11,002 nucleotides of DNA, taken from a bacterium (GTDB lineage Bacteria; Arandabacterota; Arandabacteria; Arandabacterales; Arandabacteraceae). The stretch's first letter is position 1; each line of letters opens with the position of its first letter. The stretch covers positions 1 through 11,002 of the forward strand of contig JALGWB010000042.1 in the NCBI GenBank assembly GCA_025774405.1. Direction: 5' to 3'. The translations under genes were made by a program, and so were the position numbers. The notes under the pieces were generated by a model, which worked only from the letters and a program-made list of their open reading frames with translations, made no database searches and was not told the DNA's origin. Positions 1 to 6,697 of this stretch are shown here, piece after piece.

Positions 1-129
1 CGCTCCAAGACCGATTACCCATGAGCGGAATGACGGCGAGCTCCAGGGTGCCGTTCTTGCCAGCAAGACAATCGCCTTGCCATAGATCGCAATTCCAACA
101 AGTGAGATCATACCAGCAATCAATCTCAT
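1..129 (-). CDS. Putative membrane protein, N-terminal fragment (runs off left edge)
   Basis: From an ATG at 129 the minus strand stays open for 43 codons to the window edge. The peptide starts MRLIAGMISLVGIAIYGKAI and is mostly hydrophobic, which fits a first membrane segment or uncleaved signal anchor at residues 3-26, followed by a polar stretch with several Ser and Arg. I do not recognise the family. The frame remains open upstream to about 195, and a TTG at 180 is another possible start, but neither start has a convincing Shine-Dalgarno. The gene would be divergent from thi4. Competing readings exist: a plus-strand frame from base 2 stops at 85 and could be the tail of an upstream gene. 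I prefer the minus reading only because of its hydrophobic N-terminus. Confidence 0.35.
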   Translation of the reverse strand, partial: MRLIAGMISLVGIAIYGKAIVLLARTAPWSSPSFRSWVIGLGA

Positions 130-200
130 ACTCTGTATGATAACCCTGGGCTCTATCCTGCTTCCAGCAGGATTTTCCAATCGATGTGAGCTAAATCATG

Positions 201-229
201 TTGCAGCACATTCCGAATAGCGATACCAT
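201..229 (+). promoter_or_regulatory. Weak candidate promoter for thi4
   Basis: TTGCAG (201-206) and TACCAT (224-229) are separated by exactly 17 bp. They match the sigma70 consensus at 3 of 6 and 4 of 6 positions. A start near 236 would place the whole hairpin-rich leader (247-308) inside the thi4 transcript. The match is poor and the assignment rests mainly on spacing and position. Confidence 0.22.
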
Positions 230-246
230 GAAAGCGCTCTAGGGTT

Positions 247-308
247 ACGGCGTGCCGTCTGAATCAGGGTCAGCTGGAGATGACCCACGCGAAAGTGGCT
301 TCGTCAGA
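247..308 (+). promoter_or_regulatory. Structured 5' leader of thi4, possible cis-regulatory RNA
   Basis: This stretch has several local complementarities just before the thi4 ribosome binding site. ACGG (247-250) pairs with CCGT (255-258). TCTGA (258-262) pairs with TCAGA (304-308) and encloses two hairpins: GGGTCA (267-272) with TGACCC (281-286) around an 8-nt loop GCTGGAGA, and CCAC (285-288) with GTGG (295-298) around GCGAAA. The last two stems share two bases, so they would compete or shorten, as in a switch. Together they resemble a three-way junction. I could not fit it to the TPP riboswitch, although that would be the expected class upstream of a thiamin gene. Function is inferred from position only. 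Confidence 0.3.
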
Positions 309-328
309 GAAAAGTGTGGAGGTAGGAG

Positions 329-1120
329 ATGGCGATTGATGATGTGAAGATTTCGGATGCGATCATTAAGACTTTTTCACAGAAGCTTCACAGTATTCTC
401 GAAACCGATGTGGCGATTGTCGGCGGGGGCCCTGCGGGTCTATGTGATTCATACTACCTTGCCAGAGACGGGCACAACGTTGTCCTTTTTGAGCGTAAGC
501 TCTCGATTGGCGGGGGCATGTGGGGTGGTGGGATCATGTTTAACCAGATCGTTGTTCAGAAAGAGGGCAAGCAACTTCTAGATGAGTTTGGAATCCGATC
601 TGTTGAGGTGGATAGTGGGTACTACGCGGCGGATTCCGTTGAAGCCGTTACAGCTATTGGATCGGCTGCATGTAAGGCCGGTGCGGTGATCATGAATCTC
701 TTCAGTGTTGAAGATGTTTTGATAAGGGATGAAAGGATTGATGGACTTGTGGTCAATTGGAGCTCAGTTGAGATTGCCGGCTTGCATGTTGATCCGATCA
801 GCGTGGGTTCGAAGTTTGTGATTGATGCGACAGGACATGCTGCTGAAATCGCTCATATCATCGAACGTAAGGTTGGAGCGAAGCTTTTGACTCCCACGGG
901 GCATGTGATAGGCGAGCGATCGATGTGGGCTGATGTCGCTGAGATGCTGACGCTTGAGAATACGAAAGAGATATTCCCGCATGTCTATGTCGCAGGTATG
1001 GCATGCAATGCGGTATTCGGGGGTCCGCGTATGGGTCCAATTTTTGGTGGTATGCTATTGAGCGGGAAGAAGGTTGCTGAACTTGTTGGTAAGAGGCTTG
1101 AGGGCTTAACCAAAACCTAA
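329..1120 (+). CDS. thi4: Thiamine thiazole synthase, Thi4 family, His-type (sulfide-using)
   Basis: This 263-residue protein is a Thi4-family enzyme, which makes the adenylated thiazole precursor of thiamin from NAD, glycine and a sulfur source. The dinucleotide-binding loop VGGGPAGL is at 31-38 and the Gly-rich [13 protein letters not shown] block at 61-73. DATGH is at 166-170 and the C-terminal signature [16 protein letters not shown] at 231-246. Length fits bacterial and archaeal members. At the position of the sulfur-donating Cys of yeast Thi4 (CMDP), this protein has His153 in HVDP, as in archaeal enzymes that use free sulfide with Fe(II) and turn over repeatedly. I infer the sulfide-using type and hence a probably anaerobic or sulfidic life style. 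The ATG follows a strong purine-rich site, GGAGGTAGGAG. A lipoprotein gene starts 9 bp downstream, so the two are probably co-transcribed. Confidence 0.93.
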   Translation: MAIDDVKISDAIIKTFSQKLHSILETDVAIVGGGPAGLCDSYYLARDGHNVVLFERKLSIGGGMWGGGIMFNQIVVQKEGKQLLDEFGIRSVEVDSGYYAADSVEAVTAIGSAACKAGAVIMNLFSVEDVLIRDERIDGLVVNWSSVEIAGLHVDPISVGSKFVIDATGHAAEIAHIIERKVGAKLLTPTGHVIGERSMWADVAEMLTLENTKEIFPHVYVAGMACNAVFGGPRMGPIFGGMLLSGKKVAELVGKRLEGLTKT

Positions 1121-1129
1121 GGAGCTACC

Positions 1130-2350
1130 ATGAAAGGGATAGGGATTTTGCTTCTGGTTGGAATCGCATTGGCTATCACAGGTTGCACCGGCATTAAAGA
1201 AGCAGCCTTTGAAAGAGGAACAGACCTTTTCCTTGCGAACAAGCTCAAGGATGCATCCAAGCTGCTTGAGGCTTCCGTGACACTTATGCCGGATAATGCT
1301 GAGGCCCATGCCTGGTATGCTGAGTGCCTACGTCGGATGGGGGAATACGACCGGGCCGCAGAGATCGCCTATGCTGCTCTCGAAATTGAACCTGAGCACG
1401 CTTTTGCTCACACCGTGCTCGCAGATCTCTTCAATCCGATGTACAGTACATGGTCCAGGGTAAATGCTGACAGCTCTTGGTTCCACATCTTGGCCGCTGT
1501 CAAATCTGATCCGAATGATGGCAATGCATGGCTGTCACTCTGGCCCCAGGCGATTATGCGTGGTGACCGTGACCTTGAGATCAAGGCAGATACCGTACTT
1601 ATCGCAAGCGGTTTTCTCACCGGACCGGTGCTCGCATACAATCGCTGGATGTTGCGCGATCTCCCTAAAGACGCCATCCTGATCACAAATGGCGATTTCG
1701 ACACTTTCCCAGCAGTTGCCCTTCAGACAAGTGAAGACTTCAGGCAAGATGTAGCAATTTGCAATCTTAGTTTACTGAATGTTAACAGTTATGTTCTTGC
1801 CATCGCAAGGCGGTATAGTCTGCCGCTTCCATTTGATGAAGCAACCCTTGAGAATCTCAAGGCTTATCGCAGCGAAGATGGTACGGTCGTCACCCCTGGT
1901 GCCCAAATCATACGTGGCTGGTTTGAGATGCTTCAGACCGGTCGTCTCAAAAGACCGCTGTGTGTCGCAACAACTGTACGAGTGCGACGACTGATACCAG
2001 ATAGTGAGAAGCACGCTGTACTTTGTGGCGCCTACTATGAGATGAGACCTGAAGAGGTTGAGCCGATTGATCTTGAGCAAGTCGCTCAGAGCCTCACGGG
2101 GCTTGAGATCTCGGATTTTGAAGGTTCCTTCTTCAGTGACTCGGATCGAAGCCCCGTCAGGAGGACAACGGCAAACAACCTCGGAGTCAATCTCACAGCA
2201 CTCATGCTAAGGTATGCCGCAGCACTGATTGACCGAGGGGAGCGTCAGAGGGCTCTTCCGATTCTTGAGATGGCACGTGAGTTTGACGACAGACTGGCCG
2301 CCGGTGGTCAGTTCAAGGCCCGGATCGACTCTCTCACTCAACTGGAATAG
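1130..2350 (+). CDS. TPR lipoprotein with a DUF2723-like NGDxDTFP segment
   Basis: The 406-residue product begins with a type II signal peptide: Lys2, a hydrophobic stretch, then lipobox AITGC with the lipidated Cys at 19. Residues about 24-91 form two TPR-like helical pairs (ASKLLEASVTLMPDNAEAH, then AAEIAYAALEIEPEHAFAH), and a third possible repeat lies near the C-terminus (about 362-392). Residues 179-221 read PKDAILITNGDFDTFPA and later DVAICNLSLLNVNSY. This is the pattern I know from the C-terminal part of DUF2723 membrane proteins of Bacteroidetes and relatives. Here it occurs without any membrane domain except the lipid anchor. RPLCVATTV (275-283) also fits that group. The Shine-Dalgarno AAGGAG overlaps the thi4 stop codon, indicating translational coupling. 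The function is unknown. A role in thiamin uptake would be guesswork based only on the neighbour. Confidence 0.85.
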   Translation: MKGIGILLLVGIALAITGCTGIKEAAFERGTDLFLANKLKDASKLLEASVTLMPDNAEAHAWYAECLRRMGEYDRAAEIAYAALEIEPEHAFAHTVLADLFNPMYSTWSRVNADSSWFHILAAVKSDPNDGNAWLSLWPQAIMRGDRDLEIKADTVLIASGFLTGPVLAYNRWMLRDLPKDAILITNGDFDTFPAVALQTSEDFRQDVAICNLSLLNVNSYVLAIARRYSLPLPFDEATLENLKAYRSEDGTVVTPGAQIIRGWFEMLQTGRLKRPLCVATTVRVRRLIPDSEKHAVLCGAYYEMRPEEVEPIDLEQVAQSLTGLEISDFEGSFFSDSDRSPVRRTTANNLGVNLTALMLRYAAALIDRGERQRALPILEMAREFDDRLAAGGQFKARIDSLTQLE

Positions 2351-2367
2351 GCTTTTGTGCTAGAGGC

Positions 2368-2535
2368 TTATCGACCTGCCCGATAGTGCATCAAGTAGGT
2401 TTCTGCAGGTAGCCGCTCCCACATGAAAGGATTGGGGCTTACAGGACCAGGTGAAAGCATCTTCTGTACAAACGCCAGGCCGGTTCCCGGCATTTGGAAG
2501 ATCGCCGCTGCTATTGTAAAGTCGGATGGACTCAT
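2368..2535 (-). CDS. Candidate small protein, 55 aa, possibly the tail of a decayed gene
   Basis: An ATG at 2535 opens a 55-residue frame ending with TAA at 2368-2370. The product starts MSPSDFTIAAAIFQMPGTGL and ends RLPAETYLMHYRAGR. It has a mid-region SPGPVSPNPFMWE rich in Pro and aromatic residues, so it looks more like a folded or conserved peptide than random translation. The C-terminal part gives me a sense of a recurrent hypothetical protein, but I cannot name a family or vouch for that memory. Upstream, the same frame is closed by a TGA six bases before the ATG, and there is only a weak GGA as ribosome binding site. It could be an intact small gene, or the end of a longer gene whose start was lost when the adjacent inverted-repeat element arrived. 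A longer frame overlaps it on the same strand. I favour the short one on composition only. Confidence 0.35.
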   Translation of the reverse strand: MSPSDFTIAAAIFQMPGTGLAFVQKMLSPGPVSPNPFMWERLPAETYLMHYRAGR

Positions 2536-2663
2536 ATTCCATCAGTTGCTTAAAGAGCCATCGCACAATGGGTATTGGCTGGTATCTCTCGACCACCACC
2601 GGGTGAGGAGATCGGCTTGCGACCAAAGCGTCAGTGATAGTCATCATAATGCAAGAAAGTTTT

Positions 2664-2792
2664 GGGGTCGGAGCCAAAATGGTGCATGCTTCGAGCGAAC
2701 GGCTGAGCAGGGGCTACCGGCTAATCATGCTGGTGGGCCTTAGCAAGGATTGTGCCAGAGGGCGTGAGATGCACGTTTTTGGCTCCGACCCC
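2664..2792. repeat. 129-bp inverted-repeat element (MITE-like)
   Basis: Two 24-bp arms, 2664-2687 and 2769-2792, are reverse complements at 22 of 24 positions. The outer end of each reads GGGGTCGGAGCC on the outward-in strand. The 81-bp centre contains a smaller hairpin, ACCGGC (2716-2721) with GCTGGT (2729-2734), so the whole unit could fold into one long stem with a branched tip. The right end stops exactly at the TGA of the ABC permease (2793-2795), with no obvious target-site duplication. No transposase is present. It resembles a non-autonomous mobile repeat. As RNA it could also act as a 3'-end stabiliser or terminator for the permease transcript. I have a vague memory of similar GGGGTCGGAGCC ends beside IS200-like genes but cannot verify it. 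Confidence 0.6.
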
Positions 2793-4073
2793 TCAGGTGA
2801 GTTTGCGGTGGACGCCTGCAAGGAAAGATCCAGCACCTATTGCTATGAGGATTAGGCACGGCCTGAGCATCTCAAGAGGTGAAAATTGACGCCATACGGC
2901 ACCTTCGATGGCAAGGATTGCCCACTTGATGGGGCTTACTGTTCCAAGTGTACGCATCCAGCCTGGCATGATGAAAAGGGGTATCATACCCCCGCCGAAC
3001 ATAGACAGGATTATCAGAATACCCCACGATGCTCCACCAACTGACTGTTCGGTCTTGCCAAGCGTTGAGAGCAACATCATGACCCCAACGAAGGCGATCG
3101 AGCTTGAGACAATGGCAAGTGCAAGCAAGAGGATTGAATTGGGCACAACCCCAAATGCAAAATAGCCCAAACAGAAAAGTCCTGCCACGACCACAGTGGC
3201 CGCTGTAAAGCATGCAAGGGCCTTGCCTGCGAGGATGTGATATATGGTCATGGGGGCGGCAAGCAGCCGAAACAACGTACCACGGGTGCGCTCGTGCACG
3301 ATAGAAACCGCAAAGGTTGCGCTGACCGCCAGAAGCGCCCACATCGATCCCAGCGGGAACGAGATGGCATACGCAGAGGACGGACCTCTTCGCCTGATAC
3401 TGATCTCACTCCGGGTGATGGTGAGGGGCTGGAAGCCGCTGAACCCTTCTTCACTCTCTGTGGTATCGCTTGCCAGGTAGGATTCATCGCTAAGCACACC
3501 TTCGAGACTTGCAAAGAGGTTCTCAAGATTGCTTCTGAGTCTTTCCGGTATGTTCTCGGCCGTTCTCAACTCCTTCCGTGCTCTTTCAAGCTCTTCCCGT
3601 TGAGCGCTTTGATCGGTGAAAAAGTCCTGGATGCGCCTTGATGCATATTTCATCAGGATTCCCTCGACCATAGCTGTTTCAGGACCTCGCGAAGGGTCGG
3701 CTCCGATCTCAACAGCGGGTGGCTCACCCCAGAAGGGATTCTGGCTTGCCTCACCGAAGCCTTGCTTAAGAGCGATGAAGGCCACTGCTTTGGCCTTGCG
3801 AACTCTTTCAATGGCTTCACTTCTGGATGCCAGCGAGACTTCAATCTCTGGGGCTGCAATGAGTGAGTCAACGAAGGCTTGACTTTCTGCTGATCCATCC
3901 TCATCAACGACAATGACTGGAACCGCCCGCGGTTGGTCAGCACGGTTACCGCCGTACATCGTGCCGAAAAGAATCGCTAGCCCCAGTGGCCAGACCAGCG
4001 TGAAGAAGAAACCCATTCGGTCACGGAATAGTAGCCGTAAATCCTTCAAGGCCAGGTTAATTATCGCATTCAT
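2793..4073 (-). CDS. ABC-2 type transporter permease
   Basis: This 426-residue inner-membrane protein is the membrane subunit of an ABC exporter. It has an N-terminal cytoplasmic amphipathic stretch (ALKDLRLLFRDRM), one membrane segment at about 22-40 and a large extracytoplasmic domain at about 45-235. A cluster of roughly five hydrophobic segments follows at about 240-420. The ABC-2 hallmark near the end, SPIKWAILAIEGAVWR (380-395), is present. This arrangement, with a long soluble insert after TM1, is that of the ABC2_membrane_3/YhhJ-like group. Exported lipids, drugs or small peptides are all possible, and the substrate cannot be read from sequence. I chose ATG 4073 over a TTG one codon earlier. 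It overlaps the ATPase stop codon as TGATG and has GAGGG seven bases upstream. The stop abuts the inverted-repeat element at 2664-2792. Confidence 0.9.
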   Translation of the reverse strand: MNAIINLALKDLRLLFRDRMGFFFTLVWPLGLAILFGTMYGGNRADQPRAVPVIVVDEDGSAESQAFVDSLIAAPEIEVSLASRSEAIERVRKAKAVAFIALKQGFGEASQNPFWGEPPAVEIGADPSRGPETAMVEGILMKYASRRIQDFFTDQSAQREELERARKELRTAENIPERLRSNLENLFASLEGVLSDESYLASDTTESEEGFSGFQPLTITRSEISIRRRGPSSAYAISFPLGSMWALLAVSATFAVSIVHERTRGTLFRLLAAPMTIYHILAGKALACFTAATVVVAGLFCLGYFAFGVVPNSILLLALAIVSSSIAFVGVMMLLSTLGKTEQSVGGASWGILIILSMFGGGMIPLFIMPGWMRTLGTVSPIKWAILAIEGAVWRQFSPLEMLRPCLILIAIGAGSFLAGVHRKLT

Positions 4074-4921
4074 CAAACGTCCCTCAAGTGTCTGCCTGTG
4101 AGATTCAAGAACACCTGTTCAAGATCGGGATTCTTGATGTTAAGCGAGGTCAATTTGCCACGGGCATGAAGCCTGGCAAGTTCACCGATTGGATCGGTTG
4201 TTTCGACCTCGACCCTTCCCTCTGTGCCCTCAGCGATGATGGTTGTTTTGCCTGCATAGGCTGCAATTAGATTCTGGACGGTGTCGAGGGCCAGCAGCTT
4301 GCCATGATCAAGAATGCCCACCCGATCACAAAGGCGCTGTGCCTCCTCAATATAGTGAGTTGTGTAGATGATAGTCTTACCATCCTTGCGGAGCTCTTCA
4401 ATCTTTTCGAAGATGGCATTTCGGGATTGGGCATCAACTCCGACAGTTGGTTCGTCCAGCAGAAGTAGCGGCGGATCATGAACAAGGGCAGCAGCCAGGT
4501 TGAGCCTGCGCCTCATGCCTCCACTGAAGGTTTTAACAAGAGAGTTTTTTCGCTCATTAAGACCAACGAAGGCTAAGCACCAAACCACCCTCTCCCTGAG
4601 ATGCTTACCTCCAAGCCCGTAGAGGCCACCAAAAAACTCAAGATTCTCCTGCGCTGAAAGGCTTTGGTAGATGGCAAGTGACTGAGGCGCAATTCCTACT
4701 TTTCGCCTGGCTTCAGGTCGAGATGGAGGTCCGATTCCCGCGATTTCGATTGAGCCACTGTCGGGTTTCAGAATCCCAACAGCCATGTTGACAGTGGTTG
4801 TCTTACCCGCTCCGTTAGGTCCAAGTAGCCCGAATATTTCACCTTCCCTCACCTCAAGGGAAAGACCATCCACAGCAACAATTTCCCCAAAACGCTTGGA
4901 AACATTCTGAAGCCTGAGCAT
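4073..4921 (-). CDS. ABC transporter ATP-binding protein (NatA/DrrA/CcmA-like)
   Basis: The 282-residue product is the nucleotide-binding subunit that powers the permease encoded immediately downstream. It contains Walker A GPNGAGKT at 34-41, Q-loop Gln80, signature FSGGM at 132-136, Walker B LLLLDE at 152-157 and the switch His189 in TTH. The C-terminal tail with DLEQVFLNLTGR is typical of drug/Na+ exporter ATPases of the DrrA/NatA type. All catalytic residues are intact. The frame extends ten codons upstream to a TTG at 4951. However, the conserved family start MLRLQNVSKRF begins at 4921, preceded by GGTGAGAG, and the likely promoter would leave almost no leader for the longer form. One ATPase plus one permease suggests a homodimeric two-gene exporter. 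Confidence 0.95.
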   Translation of the reverse strand: MLRLQNVSKRFGEIVAVDGLSLEVREGEIFGLLGPNGAGKTTTVNMAVGILKPDSGSIEIAGIGPPSRPEARRKVGIAPQSLAIYQSLSAQENLEFFGGLYGLGGKHLRERVVWCLAFVGLNERKNSLVKTFSGGMRRRLNLAAALVHDPPLLLLDEPTVGVDAQSRNAIFEKIEELRKDGKTIIYTTHYIEEAQRLCDRVGILDHGKLLALDTVQNLIAAYAGKTTIIAEGTEGRVEVETTDPIGELARLHARGKLTSLNIKNPDLEQVFLNLTGRHLRDV

Positions 4922-4963
4922 TTGTCTCTCACCGTAAAAGGCCAGCAGCAAGCGCTTCTTATC

Positions 4964-4992
4964 CTTCTACAACCTGGCATGTGGGTTGTCAA
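4964..4992 (-). promoter_or_regulatory. Sigma70-like promoter of the ABC exporter operon
   Basis: On the minus strand a perfect -35, TTGACA (4992 to 4987), is followed after 17 bp by TAGAAG (4969 to 4964), which matches the -10 consensus at four of six positions. A transcript would begin near 4957, about 36 bases ahead of the ATPase ATG at 4921. This supports that ATG over the upstream TTG at 4951. Confidence 0.6.
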
Positions 4993-5046
4993 CGTGCTTT
5001 TTGATGATACACCCCTGAAATGTGATCTCTGGAAGTCAGCACTCTC

Positions 5047-5075
5047 TTGACGGGGGTGGGTGGGGCTGATAAGAT
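5047..5075 (+). promoter_or_regulatory. Sigma70-like promoter of the nfeD-stomatin operon
   Basis: TTGACG (5047-5052) and TAAGAT (5070-5075) are separated by exactly 17 bp of G-rich spacer. They match the consensus at five and four of six positions. Transcription would start near 5082, leaving about 25 bases including the GGGGGCGAG ribosome binding site before ATG 5107. The -35 hexamer contains a TTG that could be misread as a start codon for NfeD. Confidence 0.65.
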
Positions 5076-5106
5076 GCAGCAGACGGATTCACAAGGGGGC
5101 GAGTGT

Positions 5107-5550
5107 ATGCAAACGGGTCTTATGTTCTGGATCTGGATTGGTCTTACTGCCATTTTCATCATTGGTGAGATATTCACTGCAGGTTTCTTCCTCTTTCCAT
5201 TTGGCATTGGGGCAGGGCTGGCTGCAATCCTGACACTGATCGGGGCTCCAGCCTGGTTGCAATGGACTGGATTTGTCGTGCTTTCAGGTGTCATGGTCGT
5301 TTTCTCCCGGAAGCTTGCTGACAGGCTTACTCGTGAACCACCGGAAAAGGTCGGTGTGGACAGGCTTATCGGTGAGATAGCGATCGTCCTGGAAGCGATC
5401 GATCCGGCAAGTGACTCTGGAATGGTAAGGATCAAGAAGGATGAGTGGCGAGCGACAAGCGCCAACGATGAGCGAATTGAGCAAGGAAGTCGGGTGAGAG
5501 TTGTGCGAATCGAAGGTGCCCATCTTGTAGTTGAGGAAGTCAAAGATTGA
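5107..5550 (+). CDS. NfeD-family membrane protein (short form)
   Basis: This 147-residue protein is a short NfeD homologue, the usual partner of stomatin/SPFH proteins in bacteria. It is thought to act in membrane microdomain organisation or quality control. Hydrophobic segments lie at about 5-20, 24-44 and 50-67. They are followed by a soluble OB-fold-like domain at about 82-147 with the family pattern DRLIGEIAIV and GMVRIKKDEWRATS. The ClpP-like serine protease domain found in long NfeD proteins is absent, as in the YbbK type. ATG 5107 was chosen because it follows GGGGGCGAG and lies just after the likely promoter. Longer frames from TTG 5047 or ATG 5074 would overlap the promoter. The stomatin gene follows after 32 bp. 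Confidence 0.9.
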   Translation: MQTGLMFWIWIGLTAIFIIGEIFTAGFFLFPFGIGAGLAAILTLIGAPAWLQWTGFVVLSGVMVVFSRKLADRLTREPPEKVGVDRLIGEIAIVLEAIDPASDSGMVRIKKDEWRATSANDERIEQGSRVRVVRIEGAHLVVEEVKD

Positions 5551-5582
5551 AACCTTAGCTATCTGTTACAAGGAGGTCTGTT

Positions 5583-6521
5583 ATGGAGGCATTGGGTTTG
5601 GTTGTAGCACTTGTAATCTTCATCATTGCGCTGACAGGGATAAGGATTGTCAGACCTTATGAGAAAGGACTTGTTGAAAGACTCGGTCGCTATCAGCACA
5701 CGGTTGATAGTGGCCTACGCTTCATCGTGCCCTTCATTGACAGGATGATCAAGGTTGACATGAGGGAGCAGGTTGTGGATGTACCACCTCAGGAGGTGAT
5801 TACCAAGGATAACGTTGTGGTGACTGTTGATGCAGTTGTCTATTACGAGGCAACTGATCCAGTCAAGCTGAAATACAATGTTGCCAATTTCACAATCGCA
5901 GCGGTTAAGCTGGCCCAGACCAACCTGCGTAACGTGATAGGTGATATGGCACTTGATGAATCGCTGACATCCCGTGAAAGCATAAATGTCAAGCTCCGCG
6001 AGGTGCTCGACGATGCAACGGATAAGTGGGGTGTGAGGGTGGTACGAGTTGAAATTCAGCGGATCGAGCCGCCTGCGGATGTCACGGACGCAATGCATCG
6101 ACAGATGAAGGCTGAACGAACTCGGCGTGCTGTTATTCTCGAGGCTGAAGGTGAGAGGGAAGCAGCGATCAAGAAAGCTGATGGGCAGCGCCAGTCAGCG
6201 ATCCTGCGCGCCGAAGGTGAGGCAGAAGCGATCCGTAAGGTCGCTGATGCCAGGAAGTTCCAGCTCACGACCGTTGCAGATGGGGAAGCCGAAGCCGTGA
6301 CCAAAGTCTATAGTGCAATTCATCAGGGCAATCCGACTCCTGACCTGATTGCGATTAAGTATCTCGAGGCACTCAAGGCCATATCTGAGGGTCAGGCAAC
6401 CAAGATCTTCCTGCCGATTGAAACCTCAGGTATTCTTGGCAGTCTTGCCGGTATTGCAGAGATTTTCAAGGAAAGCCAGAGGCCGAAGTCACCGCCAAAA
6501 CAGGAATCGCATGAGGAGTAA
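5583..6521 (+). CDS. Stomatin/prohibitin (SPFH) family membrane protein, QmcA/paraslipin-like
   Basis: The 312-residue product has an N-terminal membrane anchor (about 2-19) and the SPFH domain beginning [17 protein letters not shown]. It contains the stomatin hallmarks [11 protein letters not shown] (44-54) and [13 protein letters not shown] (66-78). A long Ala/Glu/Arg-rich coiled coil at about 170-245 follows, with repeated AEGE motifs, and then a Pro- and Lys-rich tail. Such proteins oligomerise at the inner membrane, associate with NfeD proteins and scaffold proteases or lipid microdomains. The ATG follows a near-perfect AAGGAGG (5570-5576). Length and domain order are normal for the family. 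With NfeD directly upstream under one promoter, the pair forms the classic two-gene module. Confidence 0.95.
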   Translation: MEALGLVVALVIFIIALTGIRIVRPYEKGLVERLGRYQHTVDSGLRFIVPFIDRMIKVDMREQVVDVPPQEVITKDNVVVTVDAVVYYEATDPVKLKYNVANFTIAAVKLAQTNLRNVIGDMALDESLTSRESINVKLREVLDDATDKWGVRVVRVEIQRIEPPADVTDAMHRQMKAERTRRAVILEAEGEREAAIKKADGQRQSAILRAEGEAEAIRKVADARKFQLTTVADGEAEAVTKVYSAIHQGNPTPDLIAIKYLEALKAISEGQATKIFLPIETSGILGSLAGIAEIFKESQRPKSPPKQESHEE

Positions 6522-6522
6522 T

Positions 6523-6556
6523 CCTGATCATAATGCAAAGTAGGTAACCGATCAGG
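6523..6556 (+). terminator. Hairpin after the stomatin gene, possible weak terminator
   Basis: CCTGATC (6523-6529) and GATCAGG (6550-6556) form a perfect 7-bp stem around a 20-nt loop, starting two bases after the stomatin stop. There is no T-tract, so intrinsic termination is doubtful. The stem might instead protect the 3' end of the mRNA. Confidence 0.3.
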
Positions 6557-6697
6557 CAGTCTCGTTCAGGCCATTGAGTTGAGGGGTGTCCCGGGTCCAG
6601 TCTATGCCAATTTTTTAGCTAAGCTCCGGCCTGCATCCTGCCGAATACCCATTTAGAAGAGATACCTGACCTGCCAGTTGGAGCTGGAGTTTCTGTG

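Larger units (their letters stand above)
2351..2792. other. Intergenic region between convergent genes
   Basis: These 442 bases separate the lipoprotein (plus) from the ABC permease (minus). The left part holds a candidate 55-residue minus-strand ORF (2368-2535). The right 129 bp are an inverted-repeat element (2664-2792). A weak 5-bp hairpin, TATCG (2369-2373) with CGATA (2381-2385), follows the lipoprotein gene but lacks a T-tract and is not a convincing terminator. Longer open frames on both strands, about 105 codons each, show no recognisable domain or ribosome binding site and are not called. Confidence 0.6.

Noticed and set aside
239..309. ykkC-type (guanidine/ppGpp/PRPP) riboswitch
   Set aside because: CTAGGGTTACGG resembles the ykkC CTAGGGTTCCG box. 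The second conserved box ending in GGGAGA is absent, and a thiazole synthase is not a usual target.
241..310. TPP riboswitch in front of thi4
   Set aside because: GGCGTGCC and CTGGAGATGACCC faintly recall TPP core elements. However, the ACCC partner pairs with an adjacent GGGT instead of enclosing a stem, and no CCTGATCTGG-like segment follows.
2360..2743. Long open frames of about 105 codons on both strands of the convergent spacer
   Set aside because: They show no recognisable domain, signal or ribosome binding site. The minus one begins inside the inverted-repeat arm and the two overlap each other. A short alternative frame looks more protein-like.
3691..3706. Possible further copy of the GGGTCGG repeat end inside the permease gene
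   Set aside because: GGGTCGGCTCCGA is a short internal palindrome within well-conserved coding sequence, with no partner arm nearby.
3237..3943. Open frames opposite or beside the ABC permease gene, 90-134 codons
   Set aside because: They are shadows of the permease, with Arg/Ser/Pro-rich composition and no motifs. The permease frame has clear membrane segments and the ABC-2 signature.
4922..4951. Ten-codon N-terminal extension of the ABC ATPase from TTG 4951
   Set aside because: The family start MLRL at 4921 has its own purine-rich site, and the likely promoter would leave only about six leader bases for the longer form.
5047..5106. N-terminal extension of NfeD from TTG 5047
   Set aside because: That TTG is the start of the -35 hexamer and the extension covers the promoter. 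ATG 5107 has its own ribosome binding site and begins the family's first membrane segment.
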